NCBI GenBank assembly: GCA_936450465.1
Contig: OW388304.1
Span: forward strand, 6,764,700-6,828,699
Direction: 5' to 3'
Source of the DNA: Gibbula magus
Taxonomy: Eukaryota > Mollusca > Gastropoda > Trochida > Trochidae
Length of the DNA: 64,000 bases
The notes below the pieces were generated by a model. It searched no databases. It was not told where the DNA came from and saw only the letters and a list, made by a program, of their open reading frames with translations. Position 1 is the stretch's first letter; each line of letters opens with the position of its first letter. This document shows, piece after piece, positions 13,501 to 25,422 of this stretch. Position numbers and translations under genes: made by a program.

Positions 13501-15428
13501 TCGATTTCTTGGGTCTGGCGGGCCAGATGTTGATGAGTATATCTTCTTGTTTATTCAGCAATTATTAAACAAATCTGTAACTATAAAATATACAAAACTT
13601 GTACATAAACACATGTAATATATACATTGTAAATATAATTTACAAATACTGTGATAAATATTGTAAATATTGTTATAAAATGATGTAAATATTGTTATAA
13701 ATTGCTAAAAATATCATATAATGCTTTCTTCTGCTTTACAGTTGTAAAATAGTGTTCTTAGAGGTTTTTTTCGCTGCCAATCATAGTATTCAGGGCGGTG
13801 AATCACATTACATCACATCACAAGGCGTACAACCAGAGACAGATCGTCATTTAGGGTTAGGGTAAATTAGTGATCACGTGGCCTTTATACAAATGCGAGG
13901 ACGCATCCTTTTTCTAAGGAGGGAAAAGTTGAAGCGCTAAGGGTATCATTAGTTTATTCTAAAAACGTCATAATTATAACGTCATAACTTGTAAATGTCA
14001 AAATCGAATGTCCAGTTTACTCCCGGTGGGGTGCTAGGTTAAATTGTTTCGTTAGGAGACAATTGTGAAGCTGTAGAATAGTATTAGAGGTATATATTAT
14101 GTTGTTTTATTAACTTACCGTTATGTCTAACGGAGCCCAGTAATTATAAGAGTAGCCAATTAGCGTAGGGATGACAAGTATTTTCGTAAACTCCGCCATT
14201 CTGTTTGGGTCGTTCTCGCATTGTTACGTGAAGTCGGCAGTCGCTGCATCCTCATTGTAACGTCAAAACTATCTCAGATAAAAGGACCGATCGGCTGGTC
14301 AAAGGAGACTTGCATTTTTATCTCCAGTAACCATTAACATTAAGCAGCAAGCTCTCGGACCAGCCGACAAGGTGATAATGGCAGATCTTTCGCCAGGACT
14401 CTAACTTTTTATATGTAATTTGTAAATGTGTCTTTATTAATTATTGTTGGGGAAACTTACTAAGTATTTATTAAAGTTCGGTAAGACGTCACGATAAAGA
14501 TGCACCATGTTATGTTTTTTTTTTATTAAAGTAATGTTTCATCGCATTTGCATATAACGTCATGTCTTCTGAATAAATTATTATTGTTACTCTTAACAAT
14601 CTCTTGTGTTTTCCATAAAGTTCTATGTTCCTTGGAAAATGTTCGTGTTGCGAGAACTTTTAATTTTCGCGGGCTTCGCTACTTCGCTAAGTCCAGCCAT
14701 CTGTGAACGTCCGCTAGCTCATTAGCATTCATGGATCTCAGGTCAAAGAATGGATACTCAAGAATCTGACCAATTCCCAATCAGGAGCTAGCATTTCCAA
14801 GATAAACATGGCTAACGTTCACGATGATTTGGCTCTTTGCATTGGTTTCGAAGTCCCAGACGCAAAAAGCTGTTTGTTATTTGTAAATTAAACTACAAGA
14901 AATACTTTGAGAAACTTACACTTAGTAGTTCTAAGATATTTGCCTACATTGTTTTGTATCAGCAAAGTATCTTCTTGGTGAAACAAGCGAACTCGTAGTG
15001 TAATGCAAGTAGGCGGAGTTTAGCAGTGTTTGTAAACATAGTCGCGCTACCAAACATATTTACTTAGTTGTTTACATGCACTAGATGACACTAGATAGAA
15101 TCTTCGTTGATTATGATACCCTACCCTACTTACCGTTACAATATGCTATGGTGTTCATCTGGGACTGGCTTCCTTTGCAATTTTAACTTTTTAACTGTGA
15201 ATGCAAATCCACGTGGGGTTGGCGACATCCTCGGGGACTCCTTAGTGTAGTATTACCCGGACACTGCATATAGCATGCTTGACTTGAGTTCCCATCGGCG
15301 TTGACGTTGGCGTTGGAGTTGGAGTTGGAGTTCCCATCGTCTCCAGGACCATACATGTATCTCTAAAACTACTTTACCAATATCCTCAATTCAATTTGTT
15401 TTCAATTGCCAATTCTACCCAAAGACAA
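13501..15428. other. AT-rich stretch with a weak first-exon candidate
   Basis: Mostly featureless. TCGGCTGGTC at 14291-14300 has an inverted partner at 14358-14367 with a 57-base loop. An ATG at 14808 in a good context (AACATGG) opens 27 codons, ending in a donor-like GTAAAT, with CCAAT-like motifs about 40 bases upstream. This could be a first exon but nothing downstream supports it. A short GTTGGAGTT simple repeat lies near 15315-15335. Confidence 0.25.
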
Positions 15429-16666
15429 TGAATTATTTGATCTTTCTAAGGTGATTTGGGGGAAGGGAGACATCTGTTTACGAGTAAAACACCACAACTA
15501 GCTCACACTATCATTGTATCCAAATATCCAAGTCCTCAAGTATGCAAGTAAACAAGTCCAGCGTCAACTCTGTAGGCCCCTGTCTATTATTTGATCTTTC
15601 TAAGGTGATTTGGGTGAAGGGGAGACATCTGTTTACGAGTAAAACACCACAACTAGCTCACAATATCGTTATGTCCTAATATCCAAGTCCTCAAGTATGC
15701 AAGTAAACAAGTCCAGCGTCAACTCTGTAGGTCCTTGTCTATTATTTGATCTTTCTAAGGTGATTTGGGGGAAGGGAGACATCTGTTTACGAGTAAAACA
15801 CCTCAACTAGCTCACAATATCGTTATGTCCTAATATCCAAGTCCTCAAGTATGCAAGTAAACAAGTCCAGCGTCAACTCTGTAGGTCCTTGTCTATTATT
15901 TGATCTTTCTAAGGTGATTTGGGGGAATGGAGACATCTGTTTACGAGTAAAACACCTCAACTAGCTCACAATATCGTTATGTCCTAATATCCAAGTCCTC
16001 AAGTATGCAAGTAAACAAGCCCAGCGTCAACTCTGTAGGTCCTTGTCTATTATTTGAGCTTTCTAAGGTGATTTGGGGGAATGGAGACATCTGTTTACGA
16101 GTAAAACACCACAACTAGCTCACACTATCATTGTATCCAAATATCCAAGTCCTCAAGTATGCAAGTAAACAAGTCCAGCGTCAACTCTGTAGGTCCTTGT
16201 CTATTATTTGATCTTTCTAAGGTGATTTGGGGGAATGGAGACATCTGTTTACGAGTAAAACACCACAACTAGCTCACACTATCATTGTATCCAAATATCC
16301 AAGTCCTCAAGTATGCAAGTAAACAAGTCCAGCGTCAACTCTGTAGGTCCTTGTCTATTATTTGATCTTTCTAAGGTGATTTGGGGGAATGGAGACATCT
16401 GTTTACGAGTAAAACACCACAACTAGCTCACACTATCATTGTATCCAAATATCCAAGTCCTCAAGTATGCAAGTAAACAAGTCCAGTGTCAACTCTGTAG
16501 GTCCTTGTCTATTATTTGAGCTTTCTAAGGTGATTTGGGGGAATGGAGACATCTGTTTACGAGTAAAACACCTCAACTAGCTCACAATATCGTTATGTCC
16601 TAATATCCAAGTCCTCAAGTATGCAAGTAAACAAGCCCAGCGTCAACTCTGTAGGTCCTTGTCTAT
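15429..16666 (+). repeat. 154-bp tandem array, eight units
   Basis: The phrase TCTTTCTAAGGTGATTTGGG (or its GCTTTC variant) begins each unit at 15441, 15595, 15750, 15904, 16058, 16212, 16366 and 16520, so the period is 154-155 bp. Units differ by linked variants: CACTATCATTGTATCC versus CAATATCGTTATGTCC, ACCACAAC versus ACCTCAAC, and AAGTCCAG versus AAGCCCAG. The array ends abruptly at about 16666. No frame is open across a unit. Confidence 0.95.
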
Positions 16667-16746
16667 GTCAGGTTAATGAACTGTTGATCTTTGAATTAGC
16701 TTTGTAAGTCGAGACAGACACACCTAATCCTTCAATTAGTTAGTTC

Positions 16747-16986
16747 ATGTGGTCAAGGAAATCACTTCATATCGTCAACCGGTGTCATGTGAGGGACAGC
16801 TTGAAATCCGATTTCCTTGTCTCCATCGGTCGTTGGCACTATTTGATATATCAGAATTATTGTATACCTGACGATATGGTTCTTATAAACGAACAATACC
16901 AAATGAATTTACGATTTTCAAAATCAGACCATAAGTCTGTTGGTCTAAGTCACACAAAATCTGTACCTGCAAACTGCGTAACGTAA
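16747..16986 (+). CDS. Hypothetical 79-codon ATG frame
   Basis: This ATG-to-stop frame lies between the 154-bp array and the TA-flanked element at 17020. The product would be 79 residues, basic, without signal peptide, membrane segment or recognisable domain. I see no convincing splice sites and no nearby polyadenylation signal. It is listed because it is among the longer ATG-started frames outside an obvious repeat, but it may well be chance. Confidence 0.12.
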   Translation: MWSRKSLHIVNRCHVRDSLKSDFLVSIGRWHYLIYQNYCIPDDMVLINEQYQMNLRFSKSDHKSVGLSHTKSVPANCVT

Positions 16987-17019
16987 TCGACCTTTGGTTA
17001 CGATATGGCACTTATACTA

Positions 17020-17944
17020 CACTGTCGGCCAAAAGAAACGCCTACCAGATATCTTATCAAAACAGTTTATCAATATTCATCATTTATTCCGTATAAATTG
17101 CCATGGGGCCAACAGTACAACATATCTAAAATATAACAAGAACGTTGCTGCGCCACTGACAATATACGTTTAATTTTAATACAATGAATTCATTTGGTTC
17201 TTAGTTTAAAGACCTTATCTAAGAAAATACAAAGTTTGAATAGGTTATCATAATCAATCATAGTTAAAAGGTAAATCAGTTTGTAAATACATGGATGGTG
17301 ATGTCAATATGATGGAAGATATTTAATTCGCAAATTTGTATATGCTGGACAAAGAGGATGACATGTAGTTCATCTTCAAGCTGTGCTTTACAGTATGAAC
17401 AAGAAGTGTCTGTTTTATTTTATAAAATCTATAAGCATTCATCCTGAAACCATGTATATTACAGTGTAATTTTGTCAGGCATCTCCGTAATCCTGCATTA
17501 TTGATGGATAAATATTTTTCAGGAAAGTAGTCATGTTTTATCAAAGAATACAATTTAAGAGAGCTTGAATGGACATTTCATGGTTCCATTGTTGGAAGTA
17601 TACATCTTTACATCGTTGCTTAAAATTTGCCAGGAAATAGTTTTTATTTACAATGGTCTGATTCGTCCATACATAATTAAAGCCGTATTTGCAAGGCAGT
17701 TTCCTTACTTTATCAATATTATAATACCATTATGAACGTGGTGATGACGCTACAGATGTACGTGGCTACGTTGCGCAAGTGAATAAAAAATATAATTTTC
17801 ATGAATGTTATTGACTGGAATCATAGTTTCCACGATTTTAATGGACTTTTATATCAATGGAGACCACCATTAATTATATTTCAGAACATATTTCATCTTT
17901 CATTTTAAGGAAAATCAAGTAGGCATTTTGTTTGACCGTCAGTG
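17020..17944. mobile_element. TA-flanked inverted-repeat element, family 1, copy 2
   Basis: The left end, CACTGTCGGCCAAAAGAAAC, and the inverted right end, which reads GTAGGCATTTTG and then TTTGACCGTCAGTG, match copy 1 at 2921-3441, with TA on both sides (17018-17019 and 17945-17946). The block from about 17725 to 17920 aligns with copy 1 from about 3195 to 3418. A 631-bp LINE fragment is inserted in it, leaving about 280 bp of original element, so this copy is internally shorter than copy 1. Confidence 0.8.
17078..17708 (-). mobile_element. Nested 5'-truncated LINE fragment (CR1/L2-like)
   Basis: A perfect 12-bp direct repeat, TTTATCAATATT, bounds the segment (17066-17077 and 17709-17720), which marks it as a retrotransposed insertion. 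On the minus strand, 17553-17323 encodes a decayed version of the region that follows the reverse transcriptase in many LINEs: residues like LSINNAGLRRCLTKL, then R-Y-K-I and a worn cysteine/histidine cluster. The minus-strand 3' end reads GGCCCCATGGC, then GGAATAAATGATG, with no poly-A tail, as in CR1/L2-type elements. A related piece lies at 49495-49577. Confidence 0.8.
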
Positions 17945-17946
17945 TA

Positions 17947-20900
17947 TACCACTATAGCAAATGAATGTTTCCAGTCTTATCAAATCATACCGTAACTATG
18001 TTGCACTACGTACACGTAACGTAAATGTGCAACATAATTACGGTCTGATTTTAATGAAACTGTGATTGTTCATCCCTTGCTCAAGACAAGTCAGAAAGTC
18101 GGAAAATAGACTTAGTAAGTCAAAGAATTAAGATTTGCAGGTGTTTCATCAAGAGTACCAGATCTCTTCTGTAACGGCACGAGTCACGAGTCGCGAGTGT
18201 AGTCGTTAGACTTGGTTACTCCTAAATAAACTTTATGTACTGATTTCATCTGATCAGTGATACCGGTTCGTTATAACCGTTAGGTTATAGCAAGTGTATG
18301 GCTTTGATGTGATTGTGTTATCTGTACCAGTGTATTTAATTAGCTCGATGCACGCAACTAAACTCGGTACAAACATTAGCTTAATGAACCAGAAGAGAAG
18401 GATTAAGGAGACAACAACAACGTATGTTTACTGTCCACATGAATATTCTCTTTGTTTAGATTGATGAAAGCAGTGGAATGGTGTTTGATTGTTTTACTGT
18501 TCAGCGTTAATTGGATGAACTGATTTTAAGTTGGTCATTTGAGATGCCGACGTTGGCTGAAACAGGTAAATGACAACATTTTTACAGTGATTGTGTGAGC
18601 TATTTCACAGGAAGGTAACACCAGTCCCTTTTGTCTTTTTTCTCTGTGCTAACGAAAAACACATAGAGACACGAGACCGACCTCCCAAGCGTGATGACAT
18701 TTATACAACCAACCGTGCACTTTTCTTCACGTTGCTACTTCACTTGTCATGTGTATCAGCTGTGTATATCTAATTGTCAGATTATAGTGTCATATTATCA
18801 TATACTATATAATCATTGCTTTGCACAGTCCATTGCAGTACAAAAATTATATTTATCAATATGACATCCCTGACGTGAATGCAAGATGTTGTGGATATTG
18901 AGAATACACTGAGGAACATACGACTCTTCAGCCACTTGCCACTATTTGGTTGTTTGCCAATTCCTATTTTCATTTTCAGAGAAATAAAATATGTTTAGAC
19001 CAATAGCCAATAGCTTGACAAACTAGGATATAAGTCACAGTGCACGCTACTGCACATTGATGTACCTTTAATGTAGGTGTCTGAGTATTCATGTAGAATC
19101 GATTCATGATCTGATGAGGTCGATCCCGGCACTGAAGCTCTCAACATTACACCCTGTAACAGTACATTCATCCTGTCCTGCAGCGCCAACACAGTCCGGT
19201 ATCAGTGAGCCGCAGCAAGGATGACAACCGGATAATGAAATATGACAACACGTCATCGGAAGAGCGAACCATAAAATTGCTTCCGGTCGCCATAACTGTC
19301 AGCTCAAATCTCGACCTACATGTAGATTGAAATTTGCTATAGTATCATAGACCATATAAGTATTGGGAAATCGCGGAGGGTATAGTTTATAGTGAGTATA
19401 GAATGTTGACAAGGATTTAGTTGTTAGATTGTTCCTGAAACGTAACATCCCCTTTACACACTTTAAAAATGTTACTTTCATACTTTGAGTTGAAGATACA
19501 TTCACATATGTGTCCTTAACATTAGTTTAAGGAAGGACAACTACATAGAAGCTCTATCAAATAGGAATGTCTGACAGTCAAAAGCTTCTTGTAATCTTAC
19601 TATTATCTTACTAATTACTAATTTGGCTTTTAGTCGGCAGTAATTGTGTACAATTCGTCCTGTCTGTAAATATTTTCATCAAAGGAATCATTTATTTTCT
19701 CTCGCGTCCTTGCGTCGTATACCTTAATCATAAAGTATTATATTGTTTTCTCTCTGTGATCTGGGAGGTACATCGAATAGACATTCTTTGTGGGGGCTGT
19801 AATGACAAACTCTTTCATTCACAATTGCAATCATTCTCTTGTGAACATTTCGATACAGAAGAGAAACGTAATCACTAGGTGTACTCTTATTATAGTAAAA
19901 GGTGTGATTTTGTGTGCAAGACGATATATTACAATTACTGATCAATTATTGTTATTTAGATATTCGTAATAATGTATTTGGGAAGGATTCTTTCTTTAGG
20001 GTTAGAGATGTTATTTTTCAAATTGAGGTTTCAAATGTCAAACAAAATTACAATATAAATGTTCGCATAATTCGATGGAGACATTCTTCAACAGTTTCCA
20101 AAAAAATCCAATTAAGAAAGAGAATCGATTATAAGATTATGATGTATATTATTATTTAATCATTATGTCATCATGTCAATAACGATCAGAGCTTAAATAT
20201 TGACTTGCCAACAGGCATATATCACCGGAGCCCGTCGTTAACTTGACTTGACTTTAACACTTGACTTTGATATACTCTTTTTATGAAACTGTTCCTACTG
20301 CCCTTTCAAAGCCATCCAACTTTTCATTGTGGATTGTCTCTAAAGTCAATCATGTCCTATGAACTTCAGGCGACCCAACATATTTCGGCACCAATTTCAT
20401 GACCTGTCACCAATGCCACTGGCATTCTGATGACGTTACAACGTCCAGTGAACCATGGCGCAAATAAATGGCAGCTTATGATGAAATGTCATCTCATCAC
20501 ACAATCAAAATGTAATTTGACTGTAACATATATTGACTTTCGTGGAATATACATCCACTGTGGTTCGGAAATATCAATAATGAACACACATAAATTGTAA
20601 CTATATATTTAATGACACGTCTATTTTGTGATAGATTGTCTTCTTTGTCATGGTCATAGAAGGTACATAGTTGATAGTTGCTTGGATAAATAACATTAAA
20701 ATACACTTTAAAGAATTGAGAACCATTTAAATATAATGTTTGTGTTAGCACAATGAATACTGAAATGAAAGAACGGACCCTTTAACTTTCAAATAATCAA
20801 GAACCCAGTAATGGCACCCAAGCGAAGGGTATGATAACACGTCAGATAGACAGTGTTCGAGGGTTTGAGATGAGGTTCACTTCCTTATAAATACAGACGT

Positions 20901-21879
20901 GGTTTCTCCCCTTTTAATCTTGTATCGTTTACATTAATTTGATATCAACAACTTCTTTCATCTATTTAAACCGCCTTTTATACATAACTATTTCCGTCAC
21001 GCGTTTAAACGAAATCTGTAATCTATACACAATCGTTTTCGGAGTAAATCAAATAGACACATAGTAATAGAAAATTCAATAATACTTATCACAGTACAAG
21101 CCGTGTGTAAGCTCCTAATATCAATGTTCACAAGTCACGGAAGTTGTTGTTCACGCGATAGTCTGAGGAGATGTTGTTCTCTGTCGATTAAAGATCTATA
21201 AACAATTAATTCCTGCACAACTGAGAGGATCGGACTTGATTGAATGTATCAAGTAACTGCACAGATTAAACATCAGATGATTGAATTGATGAATTGATGA
21301 ACTCTACATCACTGTCCTGCAATATAATTGATTAAGGAAATGGTAGATAGCAAACATGTTTCACAACTTTTCAGTATCATGAATGTTGATTTACTAATTT
21401 AACAATACTAAGAAACCCCTCTATATTGAACAATATGACAGGGCTAATTCAGGCGGTTCAGAAAATTAGGTCCAAAAAAAGATTTTCTCTATTTTTTGTT
21501 ATTTCCCCTCAGAAGAGATAATAGTTTCAAAGTTTAAGCAAAAATAATTATTCCTTTAAATCAACAGATCATCGTTCATGTAGCCCTTTAGGTTAGATAG
21601 ATTGTTTAAGCTTAGTTTTGGGCGAGTATTTAAAATATTGACAGTGGAATCAAACTCAACCCACAAATTTGTTCACAGTACAAATCACTACATTACCAGT
21701 GGTGTTATTTCCGAAGTATTTCATAGTTCCGAAGATTCATACAAAACAAATTAAATTATTCTAAAATCTACTAAACATATTACATTATTCATTAATTCAC
21801 TCCCTCTGCAGCTTCACCTGTGATCCAAGTTGCCGAGTATTGATTATCTGGGTGAGATCACCTCGGCTTGAGCGTTCAC
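17947..21879. other. AT-rich stretch, no supported gene
   Basis: No gene is supported. A moderately G+C-rich patch at about 19080-19290 contains several CpGs and could be regulatory, but has no coherent frame beyond a 65-codon minus one without a convincing start. Other open frames (18591-18773 plus, 19914-20159 plus, 20751-20497 minus) show no motifs. Confidence 0.3.
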
Positions 21880-22015
21880 TTCTGTGGTTTCAGGGATATG
21901 CTTAATTTAACAGTCATACTACTCTTCCAACTAATCAACGCACAATGTGGAAATTCTATTACCGGATTCCATTAGGCTGCCCTTGATTGCCAGAGGCTAA
22001 AAGTTGTCATTTTTT
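21880..22015 (+). repeat. Dispersed repeat B, copy 1
   Basis: The segment shares CAACTAATCAACGCACAATG and then TGGAAATTCTATTA with 51350-51395, and flanking words (GTTCACTTCTG, GCTTAATTTAACA, CATTAG) occur in the same order in both places. This is an old interspersed repeat; the class is not clear. Confidence 0.6.
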
Positions 22016-22060
22016 AAACACAAAATAGAAATTTTGTTTGGCACGTTGATGTTAAATAGA

Positions 22061-22203
22061 GAATACTAAACGACGTCCCGTTTAATAACATATTTATGAA
22101 ACGAGTGGATGGTTTTGATATCTAACGAGCGAAAGCGAGTTAGATACCAATACCATCCATGAGTTTCATAAATATGTTATTAAACGGGACGTCGTTTAGT
22201 ATT
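22061..22203. repeat. 143-bp near-perfect hairpin element
   Basis: The left arm begins with AATACTAAACGACGTCCCGT and the right arm ends with its exact reverse complement. The arms are about 65-70 bp with few mismatches and meet at a centre reading AACGAGCGAAAGCGAGTT. Such a structure could be a foldback element or a MITE reduced to its inverted repeats. If transcribed it would form a long hairpin RNA. No clear target duplication is visible. Confidence 0.85.
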
Positions 22204-22489
22204 TTATTTATTACACGCTCTAAATTTATGAAATATGTAATTAAAGTTTACTATTCATTCATGTAGATGTGCGTAGGGATACATCTCTTACCATGGACGC
22301 ATAACGCCATCTCACTAAACACCAAAAATAGACCAAGCAAATATCCGTTAATAACAGTTTCAATTTTGAACAATACAATTTCAAAACACTCATTATACAT
22401 TGTCTTTATGTTGAACTATAAGAAGCGCAAATTGGCGAGTAAACAAAAACATCGTATTAATCTCGCTAGATCTTATGAATGATGTCAGG

Positions 22490-22593
22490 TGAGTGTGACG
22501 TCATCGGAATGCGACTGTTTTCGATTCAGTTAGGCTAGTTATAGCTGTACGTAGCTGCGGTTGCTTTGCCAAAATAGGCTCTGTAACACCAAG
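22490..22593 (+). promoter_or_regulatory. Promoter-like stretch upstream of ATG 22594
   Basis: A perfect TGACGTCA (the CRE core bound by CREB/ATF proteins) lies at 22496-22503. TCAGT at 22526-22530 resembles an invertebrate initiator. About 65 bases further is the ATG of a signal-peptide-like frame. The patch is richer in CpG than its surroundings and no TATA box is seen. The assignment is inference from motif order only. Confidence 0.3.
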
Positions 22594-22710
22594 ATGACAA
22601 TGATACTGGGGAGTAAAGTTACAGTTCTGCTGGTAGTTTTATCTAGCGAAATTGTGGGGATCAGTGTCTTTGTTGCCGATGAAGTTAACATTGACGGCAC
22701 AAATTGCTAA
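22594..22710 (+). CDS. Candidate first exon with signal peptide
   Basis: ATG at 22594 in a good context (CCAAGATGA) opens 38 codons to a TAA. The peptide starts MTMILGSKVTVLLVV and continues LSSEIVGIS, which has the charge and hydrophobic run of a secretory signal peptide. A real gene would need to splice before the stop. Two GTs give a phase-1 donor: after 22611 (GTAAAG, inside the signal) and after the A of the codon following ATC, about 22659 (GTGTCT, weak). The exon-like frame at 25423 requires exactly a phase-1 donor. A phase-compatible segment at 22845-22898 could be an intermediate exon. The family is unknown. Confidence 0.35.
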   Translation: MTMILGSKVTVLLVVLSSEIVGISVFVADEVNIDGTNC

Positions 22711-23749
22711 CAGAAGGCCTGAAAATGGAGTTCCGACATTTTAGTGAACGTTAAAATGTTAGGCCTAGGTTATATAAACATTGACAGTTACCTTGAAGCA
22801 TTTTTAATTCATATATCTTGGTATGGTATCCTCTGTAACAACAGACATGAACAATGCCTCCACAACCTGGAAAACTAACGTGTCGACACGAAGTTACAGT
22901 AGTTGTTTACATTCTAAACAATCAAACCCATTCCGCAAAAAAAGGAGAAGAAAATATCAAAACGTACCTTATATGATTACAATGTAGTCGCATTAATACT
23001 CAACTGACGATTGTCACATTATTTTGGGGTTGAACATGAAGTTTATTCCTTATGAAAATAGAATGCAGACTACGTCAAGTTGCATGACAAAGCCATGCAA
23101 ATGGCGGTCAAATCGCGAGAACGCTAACGAGATACAAGGGAACTAACTCTGAATCAACCAAGTGATACTGGTTGACGGTAAATTGTGATAGAAGCGTCCG
23201 TACAATATTAATCGTAACGACGTTGTGTGAAAAAACATGTCCCAAGAAATCCAGTGCGAACCCCAAGGCCATGTGACGACTGGAAAGTAGTTCCGACTGC
23301 GATCGCTTTCACGTGCAATGTTTCACAACAGTGTTGAATAACATTTCGATGTTTCACAACAGTAGTATCTTCAACGAGAGTGTAATAACTAATGTTAATA
23401 TTTCGAATGTGTACAAGCATCATTGGCTGAGGACTAATATGTCTTTTTGAGGATGGTCAAACTTAAGTTATGTTTTAGAAGATATATCAATGAATTTCGT
23501 TATAGAGGAATTAGAATAATTATTGTAACAGCTTTAAAAAATTCTTCCTCAGATACATCATTCGTTCAAATAATAACTCAAATTATATCTAACTCTCTCA
23601 CGATTTGCTCAAATTTATTTCACTGTAAATAATAGTATCCAACAATTGTACAAGTGAAACAACTGTACGTATTGTTAAGCTCTAGGTTTACTGGGAAGAC
23701 ACGACTTGAGTAAGGTATGTGTACCACTTCATACATATACATATACATA
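22711..23749. other. Possible intron, no other supported feature
   Basis: If the candidate exons at 22594 and 25423 belong together, this is intronic. A serine/threonine-rich frame is open from 22808 to 22984 and contains an acceptor-donor pair (AG before 22845, GT at 22899). A 71-codon minus ATG frame at 23423-23208 has no recognisable motif. Confidence 0.25.
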
Positions 23750-24350
23750 CAGCTGCATATCAAAAGTTTGTTTACCTACTTGTGTATTTCAGTAAATTTG
23801 GCATGTTTTTTAAGCATCGTATCAACGCGAAAACTAAACCGATCACAATTCATTTTTACATTATAAGAAGACAGTTGAGTGTTTCATAACATAATCTGAT
23901 ATGGTGTTTCACAGTAAACAGTTACAGTTTTGGCAGCTCTTTGAAGTGGCCAGGGGTCCATCTTTTAAAAACTGCAGTTTTTAGTTTCTTCTGTGACATA
24001 TTCAGTAAGTGATCGATTGGGTCAAACATTCATAACACATTTCCTCTAATACTCATTCAATGTATTTTGATGAAAGTATTCTCATGTTGTCGATATGAAA
24101 ACTGTTATTCGAAAACCAATGAAATTTGATTTGAAAATTCTGTCTATTTCATTAAGTAAAATTTCATAAACATGGACAACTAATATGAGGATCACATGAT
24201 GCATTTATGAATGTTTTTTACTCATGGTTATATGCTGATTCAATATCATTTTATGTGATGCAATGTTAATGATGTTACAATGAACGTCACTTAACATGAT
24301 ATTTGCACAAAGATACACTTGTAGATGAACAAACTTTCGGTATGCAGCTG
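23750..24350. mobile_element. TA-flanked inverted-repeat element, family 2, copy 1
   Basis: The left end CAGCTGCATATCAAAAGTTT, continuing GTTTACCTAC, and the inverted right end ACAAACTTTCGGTATGCAGC then TG form terminal repeats of about 50 bp. TA lies on both sides (23748-23749 and 24351-24352). A minimal relative, almost only the two ends, is at 56688-56802. TA targets suggest a Tc1/mariner-type non-autonomous element. The ~500-bp interior is AT-rich without a transposase frame. Confidence 0.8.
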
Positions 24351-24818
24351 TATTGTATCGATTTTAGTTGAGGAATTATGATTAGATTATGTCTTTTGCT
24401 GTATAAAGTTCAAATTCAAATTCAATTTATTAACTAACTGTATGATTTAACTCTTGAAACTTGATTAGTTTGAACAAGCACTAAACCTACTCGTATTGAG
24501 AATGCTTGGCTAGAGGGAGGTTTGTTCTCAAGTTACAAGTTCATAGCATCTCATAATTGTGCAATAGTAAGAAATGGACAAACCCAACATAAACGCATTT
24601 GAAATACAATCGATAATTCAAAACAATCCTACCAAACCTTTTCATCTCCATGACAATCTACTAAGAAACATTTTAAGTATGATTTCAAATAGATATATCA
24701 TAAAGACATATATGATATATAGAGAATCGCACCCAAGTGTCTTCTATCCGAGGCTTGCCGAGGATATTTTTACTTTTATCAAGTACTGTTGATATATTTG
24801 ACATCAGAAGACACGAGG

Positions 24819-25110
24819 GTGAGATTCTATTTATCATCCAAAATCATTCTTATTACGTTTCAGTGAAAATAGTGTACATCTCTGAGCACATTTCTGCCAT
24901 TTGACTTCCAGTGCGGTGAGGTCATATCATTGCGACGTCATCATGTTTATGACGTCAAAGCATTGTGATGTCATGTAGTTACCGGTGACAGGGCATTGTG
25001 CAAAAACTACTGCAAAAACGATATCTCCTAGGAGATATCGCTTTATCTCACACAAGCGATATATCTCCTGTGGAACACAATTTTGGGTGATAAATCCTTT
25101 TGATAATGTT
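24819..25110 (+). repeat. Dispersed repeat D, copy 1, with 22-bp palindrome
   Basis: TTCTATTTATCATCCAAAAT at the left and TCTCCTGTGGAACACAATTT at the right recur in order, diverged, at about 33447 and 33699, so this is an old interspersed repeat about 290 bp long. It contains a perfect 22-base palindrome at 25019-25040 centred on CTCCTAGGAG, and several TGACGTCA-like words near 24935 and 24951. The class is unclear. Confidence 0.6.
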
Positions 25111-25422
25111 TTTCTTTCGGAATTACATGTCATCTTAGATCTTAGGATCCGGTTTAAGAAAGTGTGTCTTCCATCTTACCTTTGAAAGGGTGCAGAACGC
25201 GGACAATATTCTAAAACGCTTTAATCAAACTGATTTACATCAATTACGAAAGCTCAAAACTTCTACAAAATGTCAACTTGAACGGTTTTTGCTCCCATTT
25301 TCCTTGAAATATTCCTGTCTGCGGTATTTAAAAAAAAATATAATTGATGTTTGCAATTTATCAACAATCTAGCAACTTTGCACCCTTCTATCTGTTTTAT
25401 CTTTAATACTGTTCTTATTTAG

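Noticed and set aside
13851..13866. TTAGGGTTAGGG-like telomeric word
   Set aside because: Only about two units are present, which is expected by chance in 64 kb.
19096..19130. CTGATGAG, a possible second hammerhead core
   Set aside because: No GAAA core or complementary stem I strand follows. Other CTGATGA words in the window fail in the same way.
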